NCBI GenBank assembly: GCA_900065925.1
Contig: LN890280.1
Coordinates: 1,480,451 to 1,544,450, forward strand
Length of the DNA stretch: 64,000 nt
DNA from: Nitrosotalea devaniterrae
GTDB taxonomy: Archaea; Thermoproteota; Nitrososphaeria; Nitrososphaerales; Nitrosopumilaceae
Direction: 5' to 3'
Below the pieces are notes generated by a model, which worked only from the letters and a program-made list of their open reading frames with translations, had not been told where the DNA came from and searched no databases. A program made the position numbers and the translations under genes. This document shows positions 1 through 8,491 of the stretch, piece after piece. Each line of letters opens with the position of its first letter. The stretch's first letter is position 1.

Positions 1-699
1 CGTTATTCCAAATTCTTTTTTGATCAACTTTGAATTGTTCTTTGAAAATACAGTATTCTCTAAAAGATCTTCAATTTCACAGAATAATTTTTCAAGTGAT
101 GGTTTCTTGCCAAGCAGTATTAGTATAAAATCAGCATTTATTTTTACACCTACTTTAGATATCGCATCGCTAATTTGTCTGGTACATGCAAATCGCATGA
201 GAATATCAGTCTCAATTTTATTTGAAAGCATTGTATCTGCCTTTTTGGCAGATAAAGAAATCGCAATGGTCTTTTTTGCATGTTCTGCATTCAAAATATA
301 CAAGGCATGAATTCCTTGGATGATAAGACTGGGATATTTTTCTCGCAGCAATTCAAGAAATCTGATTGGATCTTTTATGGTTTTTTTGAGTCGGACAAGT
401 TCTACATTAGTATTCATCAAACTAAATTGGACCCTTTTTGATTTTCCCCCATGAACTAATGGAATTATACTAACAATATCTCCATTTTTTAACATAGTTT
501 CCTTGCCCTGCAATGCAGATGAATCCACACCGTTTATTGCAACAAGAATATTTGCTGGATCAATCTGTGGCCTGTCTTGTGGAATTGAAGACTTGAGATG
601 ATCTAATAGACCAGATATTGTCATGGTATCGTTTTGAATTTCAAGTTTATCAGATAGGAAAGATTTTCTTGCTCCTCCCAATAGCTTGACTATTATCAT
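1..699 (-). CDS. MoaD/ThiS-like domain fused to KEOPS subunit Cgi121 (partial, C-terminus off window)
   Basis: The minus-strand frame is open from an ATG at 699 to the left edge (233 codons, no stop). Residues about 1-90 look like a ubiquitin-like sulphur-carrier fold of the MoaD/ThiS type. This part has a short beta-rich start, the phrase ILVAINGVD, and a run IVSIIPLVHGG that carries the diglycine expected at a MoaD C-terminus. Here the chain continues instead of ending. The remainder matches Cgi121, the KEOPS subunit that binds the tRNA 3' end: IQGIHALYILNAEHA, ADTMLSNKIETDILMRFA, TRQISDAISKVGV. KEOPS makes t6A37 on ANN-decoding tRNAs. The gene lies just behind S17e and TatD on the same strand. 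The family calls are from motif memory; the fused architecture is read directly. Confidence 0.72.
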   Translation of the reverse strand, partial: MIIVKLLGGARKSFLSDKLEIQNDTMTISGLLDHLKSSIPQDRPQIDPANILVAINGVDSSALQGKETMLKNGDIVSIIPLVHGGKSKRVQFSLMNTNVELVRLKKTIKDPIRFLELLREKYPSLIIQGIHALYILNAEHAKKTIAISLSAKKADTMLSNKIETDILMRFACTRQISDAISKVGVKINADFILILLGKKPSLEKLFCEIEDLLENTVFSKNNSKLIKKEFGIT

Positions 700-732
700 A
701 TTATCAAAAGAGTGCTATAGGATTTTAGTGTG

Positions 733-993
733 CTAGTTGAGTATTTGCTCTTCAATTTCTTCAGTCTCATCAACTGACTCATTTTGAGCAACCACTTCGG
801 ATTCTTTTTCTTCTCGTTCCTCTAATTCGCGTCTAAGATAAGAAGAGATGTAACCTGCAATTTCATTCTTTAGACCTTTGGATCTTACAATTGCAATCTC
901 GTTTAGAACCTGTTTGTTGTGTGCAAAATCAGTATCAAACTTTCCTTTATAAGCAGTCATTAGCTCTGTGGAAATTCGTCTGATTCTATTCAC
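733..993 (-). CDS. rps17e: 30S ribosomal protein S17e
   Basis: This 86-residue protein belongs to the archaeal/eukaryal-only S17e family of the small subunit. The N-terminal half carries the family pattern NRIRRISTELM, then KFDTDFAHNKQVLNEIA and LKNEIAGYISSYLRR, a compact helical domain that contacts rRNA in the 30S head. The last 25 residues are a very acidic glutamate-rich tail, common in thaumarchaeal versions. It sits 33 bp upstream of the MoaD-Cgi121 fusion and 31 bp downstream of TatD on the same strand, so the three are probably co-transcribed. Confidence 0.93.
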   Translation of the reverse strand: MNRIRRISTELMTAYKGKFDTDFAHNKQVLNEIAIVRSKGLKNEIAGYISSYLRRELEEREEKESEVVAQNESVDETEEIEEQILN

Positions 994-1024
994 AAGTTGG
1001 ATTGGCTAAAGGGGTTTTTTATAC

Positions 1025-1780
1025 CTATACACCAAGATACGAATCAACATTATTTTCTGCAATAAGCAACATCTCATCATATGATTTCCTGAGGATATTA
1101 GCTGCACAGAAAAGAACACTTGGAAGGAATGTTATTTGTGCAGTTTTAAGACCAAAGCATCTGGAGAACTTCACAGGTCCATCAGTTTCTAACAATATTT
1201 TGTCCATACGAGTTTCTGAAAGAAGAACTTGTTTGTCACCAGCGTAAATCATTGCGGGCCCATATGATACAAAACAATTCAATTCCATCGCTTTTTGCAA
1301 TTGTTTTTTACTGCCAGAAAACCAGTGAAGCAAAACCCCTTTTATGGAATAAGAAGGGAGTATTGAAAATATTTCATCTAGTGTTTTTCTTGAGTGAATA
1401 GAGACAGGCTTGTCTAGTTTTTCTGCAAGCGAAAGTAGTTCTTGGAAGACCAACACTTGTCTTGAGAATCCGGCTTCATCTGAGACATATGTTTTATCAA
1501 GACCAATCTCACCTATACCAGATAGTTTGCTAGAGTTTTGAGTAATTAGATCCACCATTGCGTTTAGATCATCATCTGCTTTTTCAGGATGGATTCCAAT
1601 GAACGGTAGAACCAGTGAACTACGTTGACTTAGATCAAGCGTAGACTTTGAGCTTGAATTATCCATAGATACACAACAAGCCTTAATCTTCATTTTATCC
1701 ATCGCAGTAAGTATGTATTCCATGTCACCAGAATACTCGTTGTCTGATAGATGGATGTGAGCATCAGTCAGCCAGGCCAT
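1025..1780 (-). CDS. TatD family metal-dependent hydrolase
   Basis: This 251-residue TIM-barrel hydrolase has the full set of TatD metal ligands: the HxH near the N-terminus (DAHIHL, His8 and His10), GEIGLD (Glu), SIHSRKT and LLHWFSG (His), and LETDGP (Asp). TatD proteins are Mg-dependent 3'-5' exonucleases on single-stranded DNA or RNA and are proposed to act in repair and turnover; the substrate here cannot be read from sequence. The ATG at 1780 directly precedes the conserved DAHIH strand, so the start is secure. It heads the TatD, S17e, MoaD-Cgi121 gene run. Confidence 0.9.
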   Translation of the reverse strand: MAWLTDAHIHLSDNEYSGDMEYILTAMDKMKIKACCVSMDNSSSKSTLDLSQRSSLVLPFIGIHPEKADDDLNAMVDLITQNSSKLSGIGEIGLDKTYVSDEAGFSRQVLVFQELLSLAEKLDKPVSIHSRKTLDEIFSILPSYSIKGVLLHWFSGSKKQLQKAMELNCFVSYGPAMIYAGDKQVLLSETRMDKILLETDGPVKFSRCFGLKTAQITFLPSVLFCAANILRKSYDEMLLIAENNVDSYLGV

Positions 1781-1878
1781 TAGTCACACATCTGACCATG
1801 AAATAGTGTGTATAAATCGATCCTTGCATAGTTTTTTTCCACTCAAAGTCTTTTATCAAGGGTTTTCTGATTTATGGC

Positions 1879-2100
1879 ATGGTAACATCCGAATTTGGTC
1901 TTTCTGTGATGTATAGGATTTTGAAAAAAGCAGGTGCTGAAAGAGTAAGTGATGAATCGGCTAACGAGCTCAGAAGAATACTAGAAGAAATTGGTGTTTC
2001 AATTGCAAAAAATGCAGTAGAGATGTCAACACATGCAGGTAGAAAAACAATAAAATCAGAAGACATCAGACTGGCCTCAAAGCAATTTTCAAAATTTTAA
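1879..2100 (+). CDS. Archaeal histone (HMf-like)
   Basis: This 73-residue single histone fold consists of a helix with LSVMYRILKKAGAERVS, a long central helix (ANELRRILEEIGVSIAKNAVEMS) and the closing THAGRKTIKSEDIRLA segment, the classical archaeal histone arrangement. It forms dimers and larger assemblies that wrap DNA. There is no tail beyond the fold. An ATG five bases upstream is out of frame and ends after three codons, so the start at 1879 is used. It is divergent from TatD. Confidence 0.95.
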   Translation: MVTSEFGLSVMYRILKKAGAERVSDESANELRRILEEIGVSIAKNAVEMSTHAGRKTIKSEDIRLASKQFSKF

Positions 2101-2141
2101 TCTAAAAGATTTAATTGTTCAAGTAAAATCATTTTGATCGC

Positions 2142-2213
2142 GGTGAGGTGGCAGAGTGGCTATGCGTTCGCCTGCAAAGCGAATCTATAGGGGTTCAAAT
2201 CCCTTCCTCACCT
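2142..2213 (+). tRNA. tRNA-Cys (GCA)
   Basis: The acceptor arms GGTGAGG (2142-2148) and CCTCACC (2206-2212) pair perfectly. The anticodon stem TTCGC/GCGAA encloses the loop CTGCAAA, giving anticodon GCA. The T-arm contains GTTCAAAT. There is no intron and no encoded CCA. The gene lies 51 bp upstream of the AIPR defence-type gene, and tRNA genes are common integration sites. Confidence 0.96.
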
Positions 2214-2264
2214 TGAATATATCATAATAACCTGCTTTTCTAAATAGGGCAGTTTGTAGACAGA

Positions 2265-4025
2265 GTGAATTTGGCTGAAAGAAGTAACGGGTTACTAGAA
2301 TACATTCCAGGTGCAAAACCTGTAGCATACCAGTACACCAATGGTCAACCATTAGATGGATTTTCACAGAATGTCAAAGACAGCATAAAAGAATATGCAG
2401 AAAGTGCTCAAAATGAAGTTGAGAAGGGTCATAATTTTCTACAATGGGTACTAACCAGAGTCTTTGAAGCAACTGAAGATGATGCAACCGATGCAATCGT
2501 AGATGGTGCAAACGATCTTGGAATAGATGCATATCTGCCAGTAGATTTTTCTGAAGACAAGATCTATCTATTTCAATCAAAGTATGGAACGTCTCATTCA
2601 ATTGAAGCAATAGCAAAATTCAAAGAAGATGTCAAGAGGCTTCAGGGTAAGGACATTTCAAAGATGCGTCCAGAACTTGCCCATCTAGTGACAAAGATCC
2701 AAGAAAAAAATCTCAAGATAGAGTGCATCTATGTGACCGATCAGAAGGTAGAGGATGAGAATTTTGATTCAGTTGAGATATACGATGTTGATGTAATAAT
2801 ACAGAAACTTTGGGATAGGATAAAAAAACCTGCTGCAGGTAAGAAAGCGCCAATCAAACTTGAGACAAAGTTAAGATATCAGAATACGTTACTTGGGATT
2901 TTAAAGCTAAGAGAGCTTACAAATTTTGTTACAAAGAACAAGGACTATGTTTTTGAATCCAACATTAGACAGTGGATGCAATTCAAGACCACAGTGAATA
3001 AAGGATTGAGGGAGACGCTACAAGAAGTTCCCCACAAATTTTTTTATTATAATAACGGAATAACAATAGTAGTAAGTGATTTTGAGGAACTAGAAGACAA
3101 TTCCATAATGTTGCATTCGCCTCAAATAGTAAACGGGGCACAGACATCTAATTCAGTATTAGATCATGCAAGACGTACTCATAATTTGGATGGAAGTATA
3201 ACTGTCACAATCATCAAGGCAGCAGATGAACTTGATCAGAACAATATTACAAAATACAGAAACTCACAGAACGCAGTAAGAGGAAAAGATCTTGTATCCT
3301 TGATGGACTTTCATAAATCATTAAAATCTCAAATGGAAAACATTCATTATTTTTATGAAATTCAGGGTGGTTCATTTGATACTAAAACAAAGTCACACCA
3401 AAGCGAATTTGTCGGAGATGCAATTTACAACAAGTACCTACCAGATAATCACAAAAAAGTCATAGTGGCAAAGGATGCAATACAAGCATTTGTTGCTGGA
3501 ATAGAGCAGAGACCAACAGAAGCATACAGCTCTCCTGCACAGTTCTTGCCAAGAGGTAGCAAATATGACGAAGTTTTCAATGAGAAACTAAAGGACGATT
3601 ATAGACTTCTTTTGTACCCATATTGTACAAAGGAATATGCAAAAAAGAGTCTTAACTATGGAAAGAAGGGAGGACACAAGACAAAAAGATATGCGACATT
3701 GTTCTTTGTTGCAGTATACTTTAAGATCCTCCATGAAAAGATTCTACATACAAAAGATGACTTTAAAGAAGACATATCCAAGTTAGAGCCAATATTTAAG
3801 AGCGTCAAGCTAAACCAGCGCATACTCAAATTGACAGATACTATTGTCACAAAGTTCCTAGAGGATACTGTGGTAGATGACGAGATGACTGCAGCGAACA
3901 CGTATCACAATTTCTTTTCTCACCACGTGTGGCAAGATTCCATGGTTCGGGTAATAGAGAAGAAGATAAAACAAGAAGAAGAAGAGATAATCAGCATTCA
4001 GAAAGTAGTACAAGATCTTTTTTAG
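2265..4025 (+). CDS. AIPR family protein (putative phage-resistance nuclease)
   Basis: This 586-residue protein has two recognisable parts. Residues about 55-125 form a PD-(D/E)XK-like nuclease core of the Mrr type: D88 in LGIDAY, then Q104 and K106 in the strand IYLFQSKYG. Residues about 240-500 are the AIPR domain, recognised by FKTTVNKGLRETL, KFFYYNNGITIV and SPQIVNGAQTSNS. AIPR was named from abortive-infection phage-resistance proteins, but its mechanism is not settled. The start is GTG at 2265. It stands alone behind tRNA-Cys with no obvious partner; the next gene encodes a small zinc protein. Codon use and base composition do not stand out clearly from the neighbours by eye. Confidence 0.82.
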   Translation: MNLAERSNGLLEYIPGAKPVAYQYTNGQPLDGFSQNVKDSIKEYAESAQNEVEKGHNFLQWVLTRVFEATEDDATDAIVDGANDLGIDAYLPVDFSEDKIYLFQSKYGTSHSIEAIAKFKEDVKRLQGKDISKMRPELAHLVTKIQEKNLKIECIYVTDQKVEDENFDSVEIYDVDVIIQKLWDRIKKPAAGKKAPIKLETKLRYQNTLLGILKLRELTNFVTKNKDYVFESNIRQWMQFKTTVNKGLRETLQEVPHKFFYYNNGITIVVSDFEELEDNSIMLHSPQIVNGAQTSNSVLDHARRTHNLDGSITVTIIKAADELDQNNITKYRNSQNAVRGKDLVSLMDFHKSLKSQMENIHYFYEIQGGSFDTKTKSHQSEFVGDAIYNKYLPDNHKKVIVAKDAIQAFVAGIEQRPTEAYSSPAQFLPRGSKYDEVFNEKLKDDYRLLLYPYCTKEYAKKSLNYGKKGGHKTKRYATLFFVAVYFKILHEKILHTKDDFKEDISKLEPIFKSVKLNQRILKLTDTIVTKFLEDTVVDDEMTAANTYHNFFSHHVWQDSMVRVIEKKIKQEEEEIISIQKVVQDLF

Positions 4026-4186
4026 AGATTCAGCTTATTGCGGCAGAATTGATGACTGATAGGTTCTCTTGCAGGAGGTCCACATTAGCCATCTATTCTA
4101 CCGCTGTTTTATTCTATATTATGCTAGTATTTAACATGCTTTTTACAAACATGATTTTTATAACGAATTGAATCAAACGGTATAGA

Positions 4187-4351
4187 ATGGTAGAAACGCA
4201 ACAATGCGCAATATGTAAAGGTCCTTTGGATCACGTATATGCTCCAATGCCATCTTGGAACATCAAAGGTCAGTTATGCAGTAAGTGTTACTCTAAAAAA
4301 ATTGGAGAACATTATCCAGGTACTCATGAAAGAGTAAACAAGTCAAGCTAA
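4187..4351 (+). CDS. Small zinc-ribbon-like protein (54 aa)
   Basis: The ATG at 4187 opens a 54-codon frame to TAA at 4349-4351. Two CxxC knuckles (CAIC at about residues 7-10 and CSKC near residue 32) indicate one zinc site. The basic tail ends NKSS. The frame converges with and overlaps the YkgJ-type gene by 9 bp. An AT-rich promoter-like stretch (ATTTTTATAACG) lies about 30 bp upstream. The function is unknown; small CxxC proteins of this kind are abundant in thaumarchaea. Confidence 0.7.
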   Translation: MVETQQCAICKGPLDHVYAPMPSWNIKGQLCSKCYSKKIGEHYPGTHERVNKSS

Positions 4352-4921
4352 GAACCAACCAGTTTCAATCAGATCTTTATCTTTTAGTTCTCCAATACCT
4401 GTAGCAAAACGCCAGATGTATGGTGCGTTGGTGTTCATCTTTTTTTGTATCTGAATCAAAGATTCCAGTTCAGAGTTTACATTACCAGATGGTGTTCCAC
4501 AGTTTTCACAAAATTTGCACTTGGGATCAATACTAACTGGCGAAGACTGGATTATGGGATATGCTCTGCATGCAAGTGGTCGATTTTCATAAATTTTACA
4601 TGTATACCCACCATGAGGCGATCTTTTACTTGATTCAGTATCAAGAAATGGGCACGTATTACCATCCAAATCTTTTCCCATCATTTGATACGCAAGTATT
4701 GTAGTTGGCACCTCAGACTCTGTTTCAGATATGCCTATTCTTGGAAGAACGGTTATCTTGATACCATATTTTTCTGCCAAAGATTCCACTTGTTTTTTTT
4801 CATCAGGCATTACAAGCACGCCAATCTTGCCAAACTTTATTGTTGGATAATACTCTCTTTCAATACAACACTTTGAGCATCCATCTATACAGGAAAAATC
4901 CAATATGTCTTTCAGGGTCAA
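4343..4921 (-). CDS. YkgJ family cysteine-cluster protein
   Basis: This 192-residue protein has the CxxCxxCC-type metal cluster of the YkgJ family (Pfam PF03692): CIDGCSKCC near residue 15, then CPFLD, CKIYENRPLACRAYP and CKFCENCG in the middle. The family is thought to bind zinc or an iron-sulphur cluster; its substrate is unknown in archaea. The start ATG at 4921 has an AT-rich upstream region. It overlaps the convergent 54-aa zinc protein by 9 bp. Confidence 0.8.
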   Translation of the reverse strand: MTLKDILDFSCIDGCSKCCIEREYYPTIKFGKIGVLVMPDEKKQVESLAEKYGIKITVLPRIGISETESEVPTTILAYQMMGKDLDGNTCPFLDTESSKRSPHGGYTCKIYENRPLACRAYPIIQSSPVSIDPKCKFCENCGTPSGNVNSELESLIQIQKKMNTNAPYIWRFATGIGELKDKDLIETGWFLA

Positions 4922-5027
4922 AAAAGGATAAATTTCCTTTTATTGAGACAAGATTTGATCCCTATAAGGTTTCCAGAGAGAATAAATAGTAATACCCTTA
5001 TATCACCAAACCCTATACTTTCTAACA

Positions 5028-5309
5028 ATGGTAGCATATAGAACAAGCATGCAGATAGTAAGAGATTTGCTTACTGTAACAGAAGAAAGCGGTATGAACG
5101 GAATTAACGTAACATCACTTCTAACCAAGGCAAACTTATCACATTCAAGACTTTCAAAATTCGTCGACAACCTCACCGGTGCAGGCCTAATGAACAAGAT
5201 AGAATTCGACGGCAAGAACACATTTGTCATAACTACAAAAGGTAAGCAATATCTGGAAACATACGAAAGATTCCAGAATTTGGCAGACTCTTTTGGCTTA
5301 GATCTCTAA
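5028..5309 (+). CDS. Winged-helix transcriptional regulator
   Basis: This 93-residue single wHTH domain contains the helices MQIVRDLLTVTEE, INVTSLLTKANLSHSRLSKFV (recognition helix region) and the wing KNTFVITTKGKQYLETY. It resembles the ArnR1-like/HTH_45 group that thaumarchaea carry in many copies. The DNA target is unknown. A TATA-like CCCTTATATC about 27 bp upstream of ATG 5028 suggests a leaderless or short-leader transcript. Confidence 0.8.
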   Translation: MVAYRTSMQIVRDLLTVTEESGMNGINVTSLLTKANLSHSRLSKFVDNLTGAGLMNKIEFDGKNTFVITTKGKQYLETYERFQNLADSFGLDL

Positions 5310-5512
5310 GCCCACATATTTTTCATTATTTTAATTGGTAGAAATTATAATATCATATTTTGTAAAATTTCAGGAAAGTCCCATTTGTTATTTTCAAAAA
5401 ATATTATTTCTGATTCAACAGTGAACTACACGTGTGATAAATAAAATTTTTAATAAAATACACAACATGGATCTTTGATCAGATAGTTAGTTAGGAGTTA
5501 GCAAACCGACAG

Positions 5513-5549
5513 ATCTATAAAGGTGTAGTTTGGTTTATCAAAAGGGGAG
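5513..5549 (+). promoter_or_regulatory. TATA box and ribosome binding site for the 31-aa ORF
   Basis: CTATAAAGG at about 5515-5523 is a good archaeal TATA box. A strong purine run AAAGGGGAG (5541-5549) ends 5 bp before GTG 5555. This is one of the few leadered, Shine-Dalgarno-type starts in the window. Nothing else is recognisable in 5310-5512. Confidence 0.45.
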
Positions 5550-5554
5550 TAATT

Positions 5555-5650
5555 GTGGGAGAGACACTAATATGGTGGAAAGGACTTGCAAAAGAACTCG
5601 AATTAGATATAGAATCCCTTGACGAAACAAAAGAAGAAAGCATACTCTAG
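5555..5650 (+). CDS. Putative 31-residue small protein
   Basis: GTG at 5555 opens 31 codons ending TAG at 5648-5650. The peptide starts VGETLIWWKGLAKELE and ends with an acidic helix containing DIESLDETKEES. It is supported by a strong Shine-Dalgarno sequence and a TATA box at a sensible distance. No family is recognised. It could be a genuine small protein or a leader peptide; it is too short to judge by codon use. Confidence 0.42.
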   Translation: MGETLIWWKGLAKELELDIESLDETKEESIL

Positions 5651-5687
5651 AATAATTAAACAACAACACATTATGTATTCATAGTTA

Positions 5688-5761
5688 AGCCTCGAGCGGG
5701 ATTCGATCCCGCGGCCTAACGCTTACGAGGCGTTCGCTCTACCAGGCTGAGCTATCGAGGC
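5688..5761 (-). tRNA. tRNA-Thr (CGT)
   Basis: Read on the minus strand, the acceptor GCCTCGA pairs with TCGAGGC. The D-arm is AGCTCAGCCTGGTAGAGC. The anticodon stem AACGC/GCGTT encloses CTCGTAA, so the anticodon is CGT. The T-arm contains GATCGAATC. There is no intron. A second threonine tRNA (GGT) lies at 41279-41352. Confidence 0.95.
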
Positions 5762-5814
5762 AGTGGTTCGCAATGTAATCAGAGTTTATAAAAAGCCTTT
5801 GCGCTTTTGAGTCA

Positions 5815-7113
5815 TTGAAAGTATCGATTTCTGGAGTTCGTGGGATTTTTGGCAATGACCTCAATCTTGAAGATATAATCCATTATTGTAGAAATTTTTC
5901 ACGTCTTGTCAAGTCAAAAAAATGTGTTGTTGGCAGAGACACTAGACCATCTGGTGAGATAGTAACTAATGTTGCAATTGCCTCACTTTTAGAAAGGGGA
6001 ATATCAGTTTACAATCTAGGCATATCTCCCACTCCAGTTGTCTTCAGAGAAGCAAGAAAATATGGGAGTGGTTTGATCATTACCTCTTCACATAACCCAT
6101 TAGAATGGAATGGTCTCAAATTCATTTTAGATGGAAGGGGCATTAACGAATCAGAATTACAATACTTGGAAAAGAAAGACAAGTTTCAGAGAGAGAAAGT
6201 AGGTACTGAATCACAGGTAGGTTCAGACTACATAGATGAGGCTGCAAAAGTAATTGGAAACATGAAAAAATCATCAAAAATAGCAATTGACGTAGGAGGT
6301 GGCGCAGCATTTGAAGTTGCTCCACAGTTGCTAAGAAAACTAGGTTGTAAAGTAAATGTGATCAATGGTATCCCTGGAAAATCAACTCGAGGACCAGATC
6401 CTACAAATGATCAATTATCAAAACTTGTTGAAGCTTCAAAAAAGACAAGCATCGGTTTTGCTTTTGATCTTGATGGTGACAGACTAGTTGTAGTAAAGAA
6501 TGGTAAAAAACAATCACCAGATGTAACACTTGGTCTAGGTGTAGCAGGTGCACTTGAAAAAGGATACAAAAAATTTGTTCTTAGTATAGACACTAGTGTT
6601 TCAATTGAAAAATTTATCAAAAATGAGGGAGGTCAAGTAAGTAGATCAAAAGTAGGAGAAGCAAATGTTGTGGACTTGATGTTAAAAACTAAATCTCAAG
6701 CTGGGGGAGAAGGAAGCAGTGCCGGTTTTATTTTACCAGAATTTAACATGTGCAGAGACGGTCTTCTCACAAGTGGTCTTATCGCATCAATGGTTGGAAC
6801 AAAACAATTTGATGACATCAATAAATTCATGGAGGAATATCATCAAGTACGAACCAAAGTAAGTGTAGATTCCAAACTTCATAAAAAAACGCTTCAAATT
6901 CTTTTGAAAAAGATGAAAAAACAGTCAAGCCAAATTATAACAATTGATGGAATAAAATCCATAATAGATGATGATAGTTGGGTACTAGTGAGACAATCAA
7001 ATACTGAGCATATTATTAGGGTCTCTGTAGAATCAAATGACTTGAGTAAGGCTAAATCAATAGAAAAACAAGTCACAAAGCTGGTTAAACAAAGCTATGA
7101 AGAATCCAAATGA
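5815..7113 (+). CDS. Phosphohexomutase (phosphoglucosamine/phosphomannomutase type)
   Basis: This 432-residue alpha-D-phosphohexomutase starts with TTG at 5815, directly before the conserved VSISGVRGIFG. The catalytic phosphoserine loop is TSSHNP (about residue 90). The metal site is DLDGDR and the sugar-specificity loop is GEGSSAG. The C-terminal phosphate-binding domain contains RQSNTEHIIRVSVES. It interconverts hexose 6- and 1-phosphates, feeding UDP-GlcNAc or GDP-mannose for glycosylation. Which sugar is preferred cannot be decided here. Its end overlaps thiL by 17 bp, so the two are translationally linked. Confidence 0.88.
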   Translation: MKVSISGVRGIFGNDLNLEDIIHYCRNFSRLVKSKKCVVGRDTRPSGEIVTNVAIASLLERGISVYNLGISPTPVVFREARKYGSGLIITSSHNPLEWNGLKFILDGRGINESELQYLEKKDKFQREKVGTESQVGSDYIDEAAKVIGNMKKSSKIAIDVGGGAAFEVAPQLLRKLGCKVNVINGIPGKSTRGPDPTNDQLSKLVEASKKTSIGFAFDLDGDRLVVVKNGKKQSPDVTLGLGVAGALEKGYKKFVLSIDTSVSIEKFIKNEGGQVSRSKVGEANVVDLMLKTKSQAGGEGSSAGFILPEFNMCRDGLLTSGLIASMVGTKQFDDINKFMEEYHQVRTKVSVDSKLHKKTLQILLKKMKKQSSQIITIDGIKSIIDDDSWVLVRQSNTEHIIRVSVESNDLSKAKSIEKQVTKLVKQSYEESK

Positions 7114-8056
7114 AATAGAAATAATCAAGACATTTCAAAGCCAATTTGGGAAAAAGTCAAAGTTTCAAGCTGATGATATCGAAGTCCTAAAGATTGGTAA
7201 TGTCAAATTTATTGTAAAATCAGACATGCTAGTTCAAAGTACTGACATGCCAATAGGAATGAGACTTGACGAGGTTGCAAGAAAAAGCATGGTTTCATGT
7301 GTCAGCGACTTTTCATGCAAGGGAGTCAAGCCCATATTTGCTACAATTGCATTGGCAATACCGCGTAATTTTACTCAGAAAATGATCAATGCTTTGGCAA
7401 TCGGTTTTCGTAGATCTTCCAAAGAATTTGGAGTGGACATAATTGGTGGAGACACCAATGAAGGAAAGGAATTGGTTATCGAAGTATCCATGTTTGGGAC
7501 AATCAATAGGAAAATACCATCAAGAGGAGGTGCCAGGACAGGAGACATCATAATAACATCTGGTCCATTTGGATATTCATCAGCAGGCCTGAAGATTATA
7601 CTTGATGGTTACAAGACAAATCCTCAGGCAACAAAAAGATTCAGAAGAGCAATTTTCAGACCTAATCCCAGACTAGATTTTGGATTAAAGGCAGCCAAAT
7701 ATTTTTCATCATCCATGGATTCTAGCGATGGACTTGCCATAACACTAAATGACATGAGCCATCAGAGCAGAAAGAAATTTGTGATAACTAACATGCCCAC
7801 TGGGAATGATGTCATCAAATTTGTACGCCAAAACAAAATGAGTTTGGAGAACATAGTGTTTTGTGGTGGAGAGGAATATGAGATAGTATCAACAGTTCAT
7901 CAAGAAGACTTGCAAAAAATCAGGAATCTGGCAAAGAAGATGAAAATTCCACTAGCAGAGATAGGTTATGTTACCAATGGAAAGAATGTGGTTTTGGTTA
8001 ACAGGGATGGATCTAAGGTCATTAAGAGATGTGGCTGGACACATCTTAGATCCTAA
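7097..8056 (+). CDS. thiL: Thiamine-monophosphate kinase
   Basis: This 319-residue ThiL/PurM-fold kinase phosphorylates thiamine monophosphate to the diphosphate cofactor. Diagnostic segments are VKSDMLVQSTD near the N-terminus, the ATP/Mg loop DIIGGDTNEG, ITSGPFGYSSAGL, MDSSDGLAITLNDM and VFCGGEEYEIV. The length is normal for the family. Its start lies inside the end of the phosphohexomutase gene, and S11 follows after 30 bp. Confidence 0.93.
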   Translation: MKNPNEIEIIKTFQSQFGKKSKFQADDIEVLKIGNVKFIVKSDMLVQSTDMPIGMRLDEVARKSMVSCVSDFSCKGVKPIFATIALAIPRNFTQKMINALAIGFRRSSKEFGVDIIGGDTNEGKELVIEVSMFGTINRKIPSRGGARTGDIIITSGPFGYSSAGLKIILDGYKTNPQATKRFRRAIFRPNPRLDFGLKAAKYFSSSMDSSDGLAITLNDMSHQSRKKFVITNMPTGNDVIKFVRQNKMSLENIVFCGGEEYEIVSTVHQEDLQKIRNLAKKMKIPLAEIGYVTNGKNVVLVNRDGSKVIKRCGWTHLRS

Positions 8057-8086
8057 TGTTTTTTAAACCCGTTAAAGAGTCTTGAA

Positions 8087-8491
8087 ATGTTGTCCGTACA
8101 AGAAGCTAAGGAAAAATGGGGTATCGCTCACATTTTCAGTAGTTTTAACAATACCATAGTGCACATCACAGACGTTTCTGGTGCAGAAACTGTGGCAATT
8201 AGTTCTGGTGGACGACATGTTAACGCAGACAGATACGAGTCATCTCCTTATGCAGCAATGAAGTCCACTGCAGCAGTAGTAGAAGCAGCACATGATAAGG
8301 GCTTTACAGGTCTTCACATAAGAGTAAGAGCAGTAGGCGGAGTAGGTTCACGTGTTCCAGGCCCAGGTGCACAAGCAGCAATTAGAGCACTAGCAAGAGG
8401 CGGATTCAAGATTGGAAGAATTGACGATGTAACACCAATCCCTCATGATACCACTAGAAAGAAGGGTGGTAAAAGAGGAAGAAGAGTCTAA
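8087..8491 (+). CDS. rps11: 30S ribosomal protein S11
   Basis: This 134-residue S11 shows the universal motifs [17 protein letters not shown], the [17 protein letters not shown] core, [33 protein letters not shown] and the basic tail [12 protein letters not shown]. It binds 16S rRNA in the platform near the mRNA exit. It is separated here from the main ribosomal operons. Its stop overlaps the end of the convergent hypothetical gene by 4 bp. Confidence 0.97.
   Translation: MLSVQEAKEKWGIAHIFSSFNNTIVHITDVSGAETVAISSGGRHVNADRYESSPYAAMKSTAAVVEAAHDKGFTGLHIRVRAVGGVGSRVPGPGAQAAIRALARGGFKIGRIDDVTPIPHDTTRKKGGKRGRRV

Noticed and set aside
20-310. Plus-strand frame of 96 codons at the left edge
   Set aside because: It is antisense to the MoaD-Cgi121 fusion, whose frame is longer and matches known families.
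4094-4106. 13-base match (TATTCTACCGCTG) to the D-arm of tRNA-Ala at 38102-38114, downstream of the AIPR gene
   Set aside because: Too short, from the wrong tRNA, and no acceptor or T-arm remnant; most likely chance. No direct repeat of the tRNA-Cys 3' end was found either.
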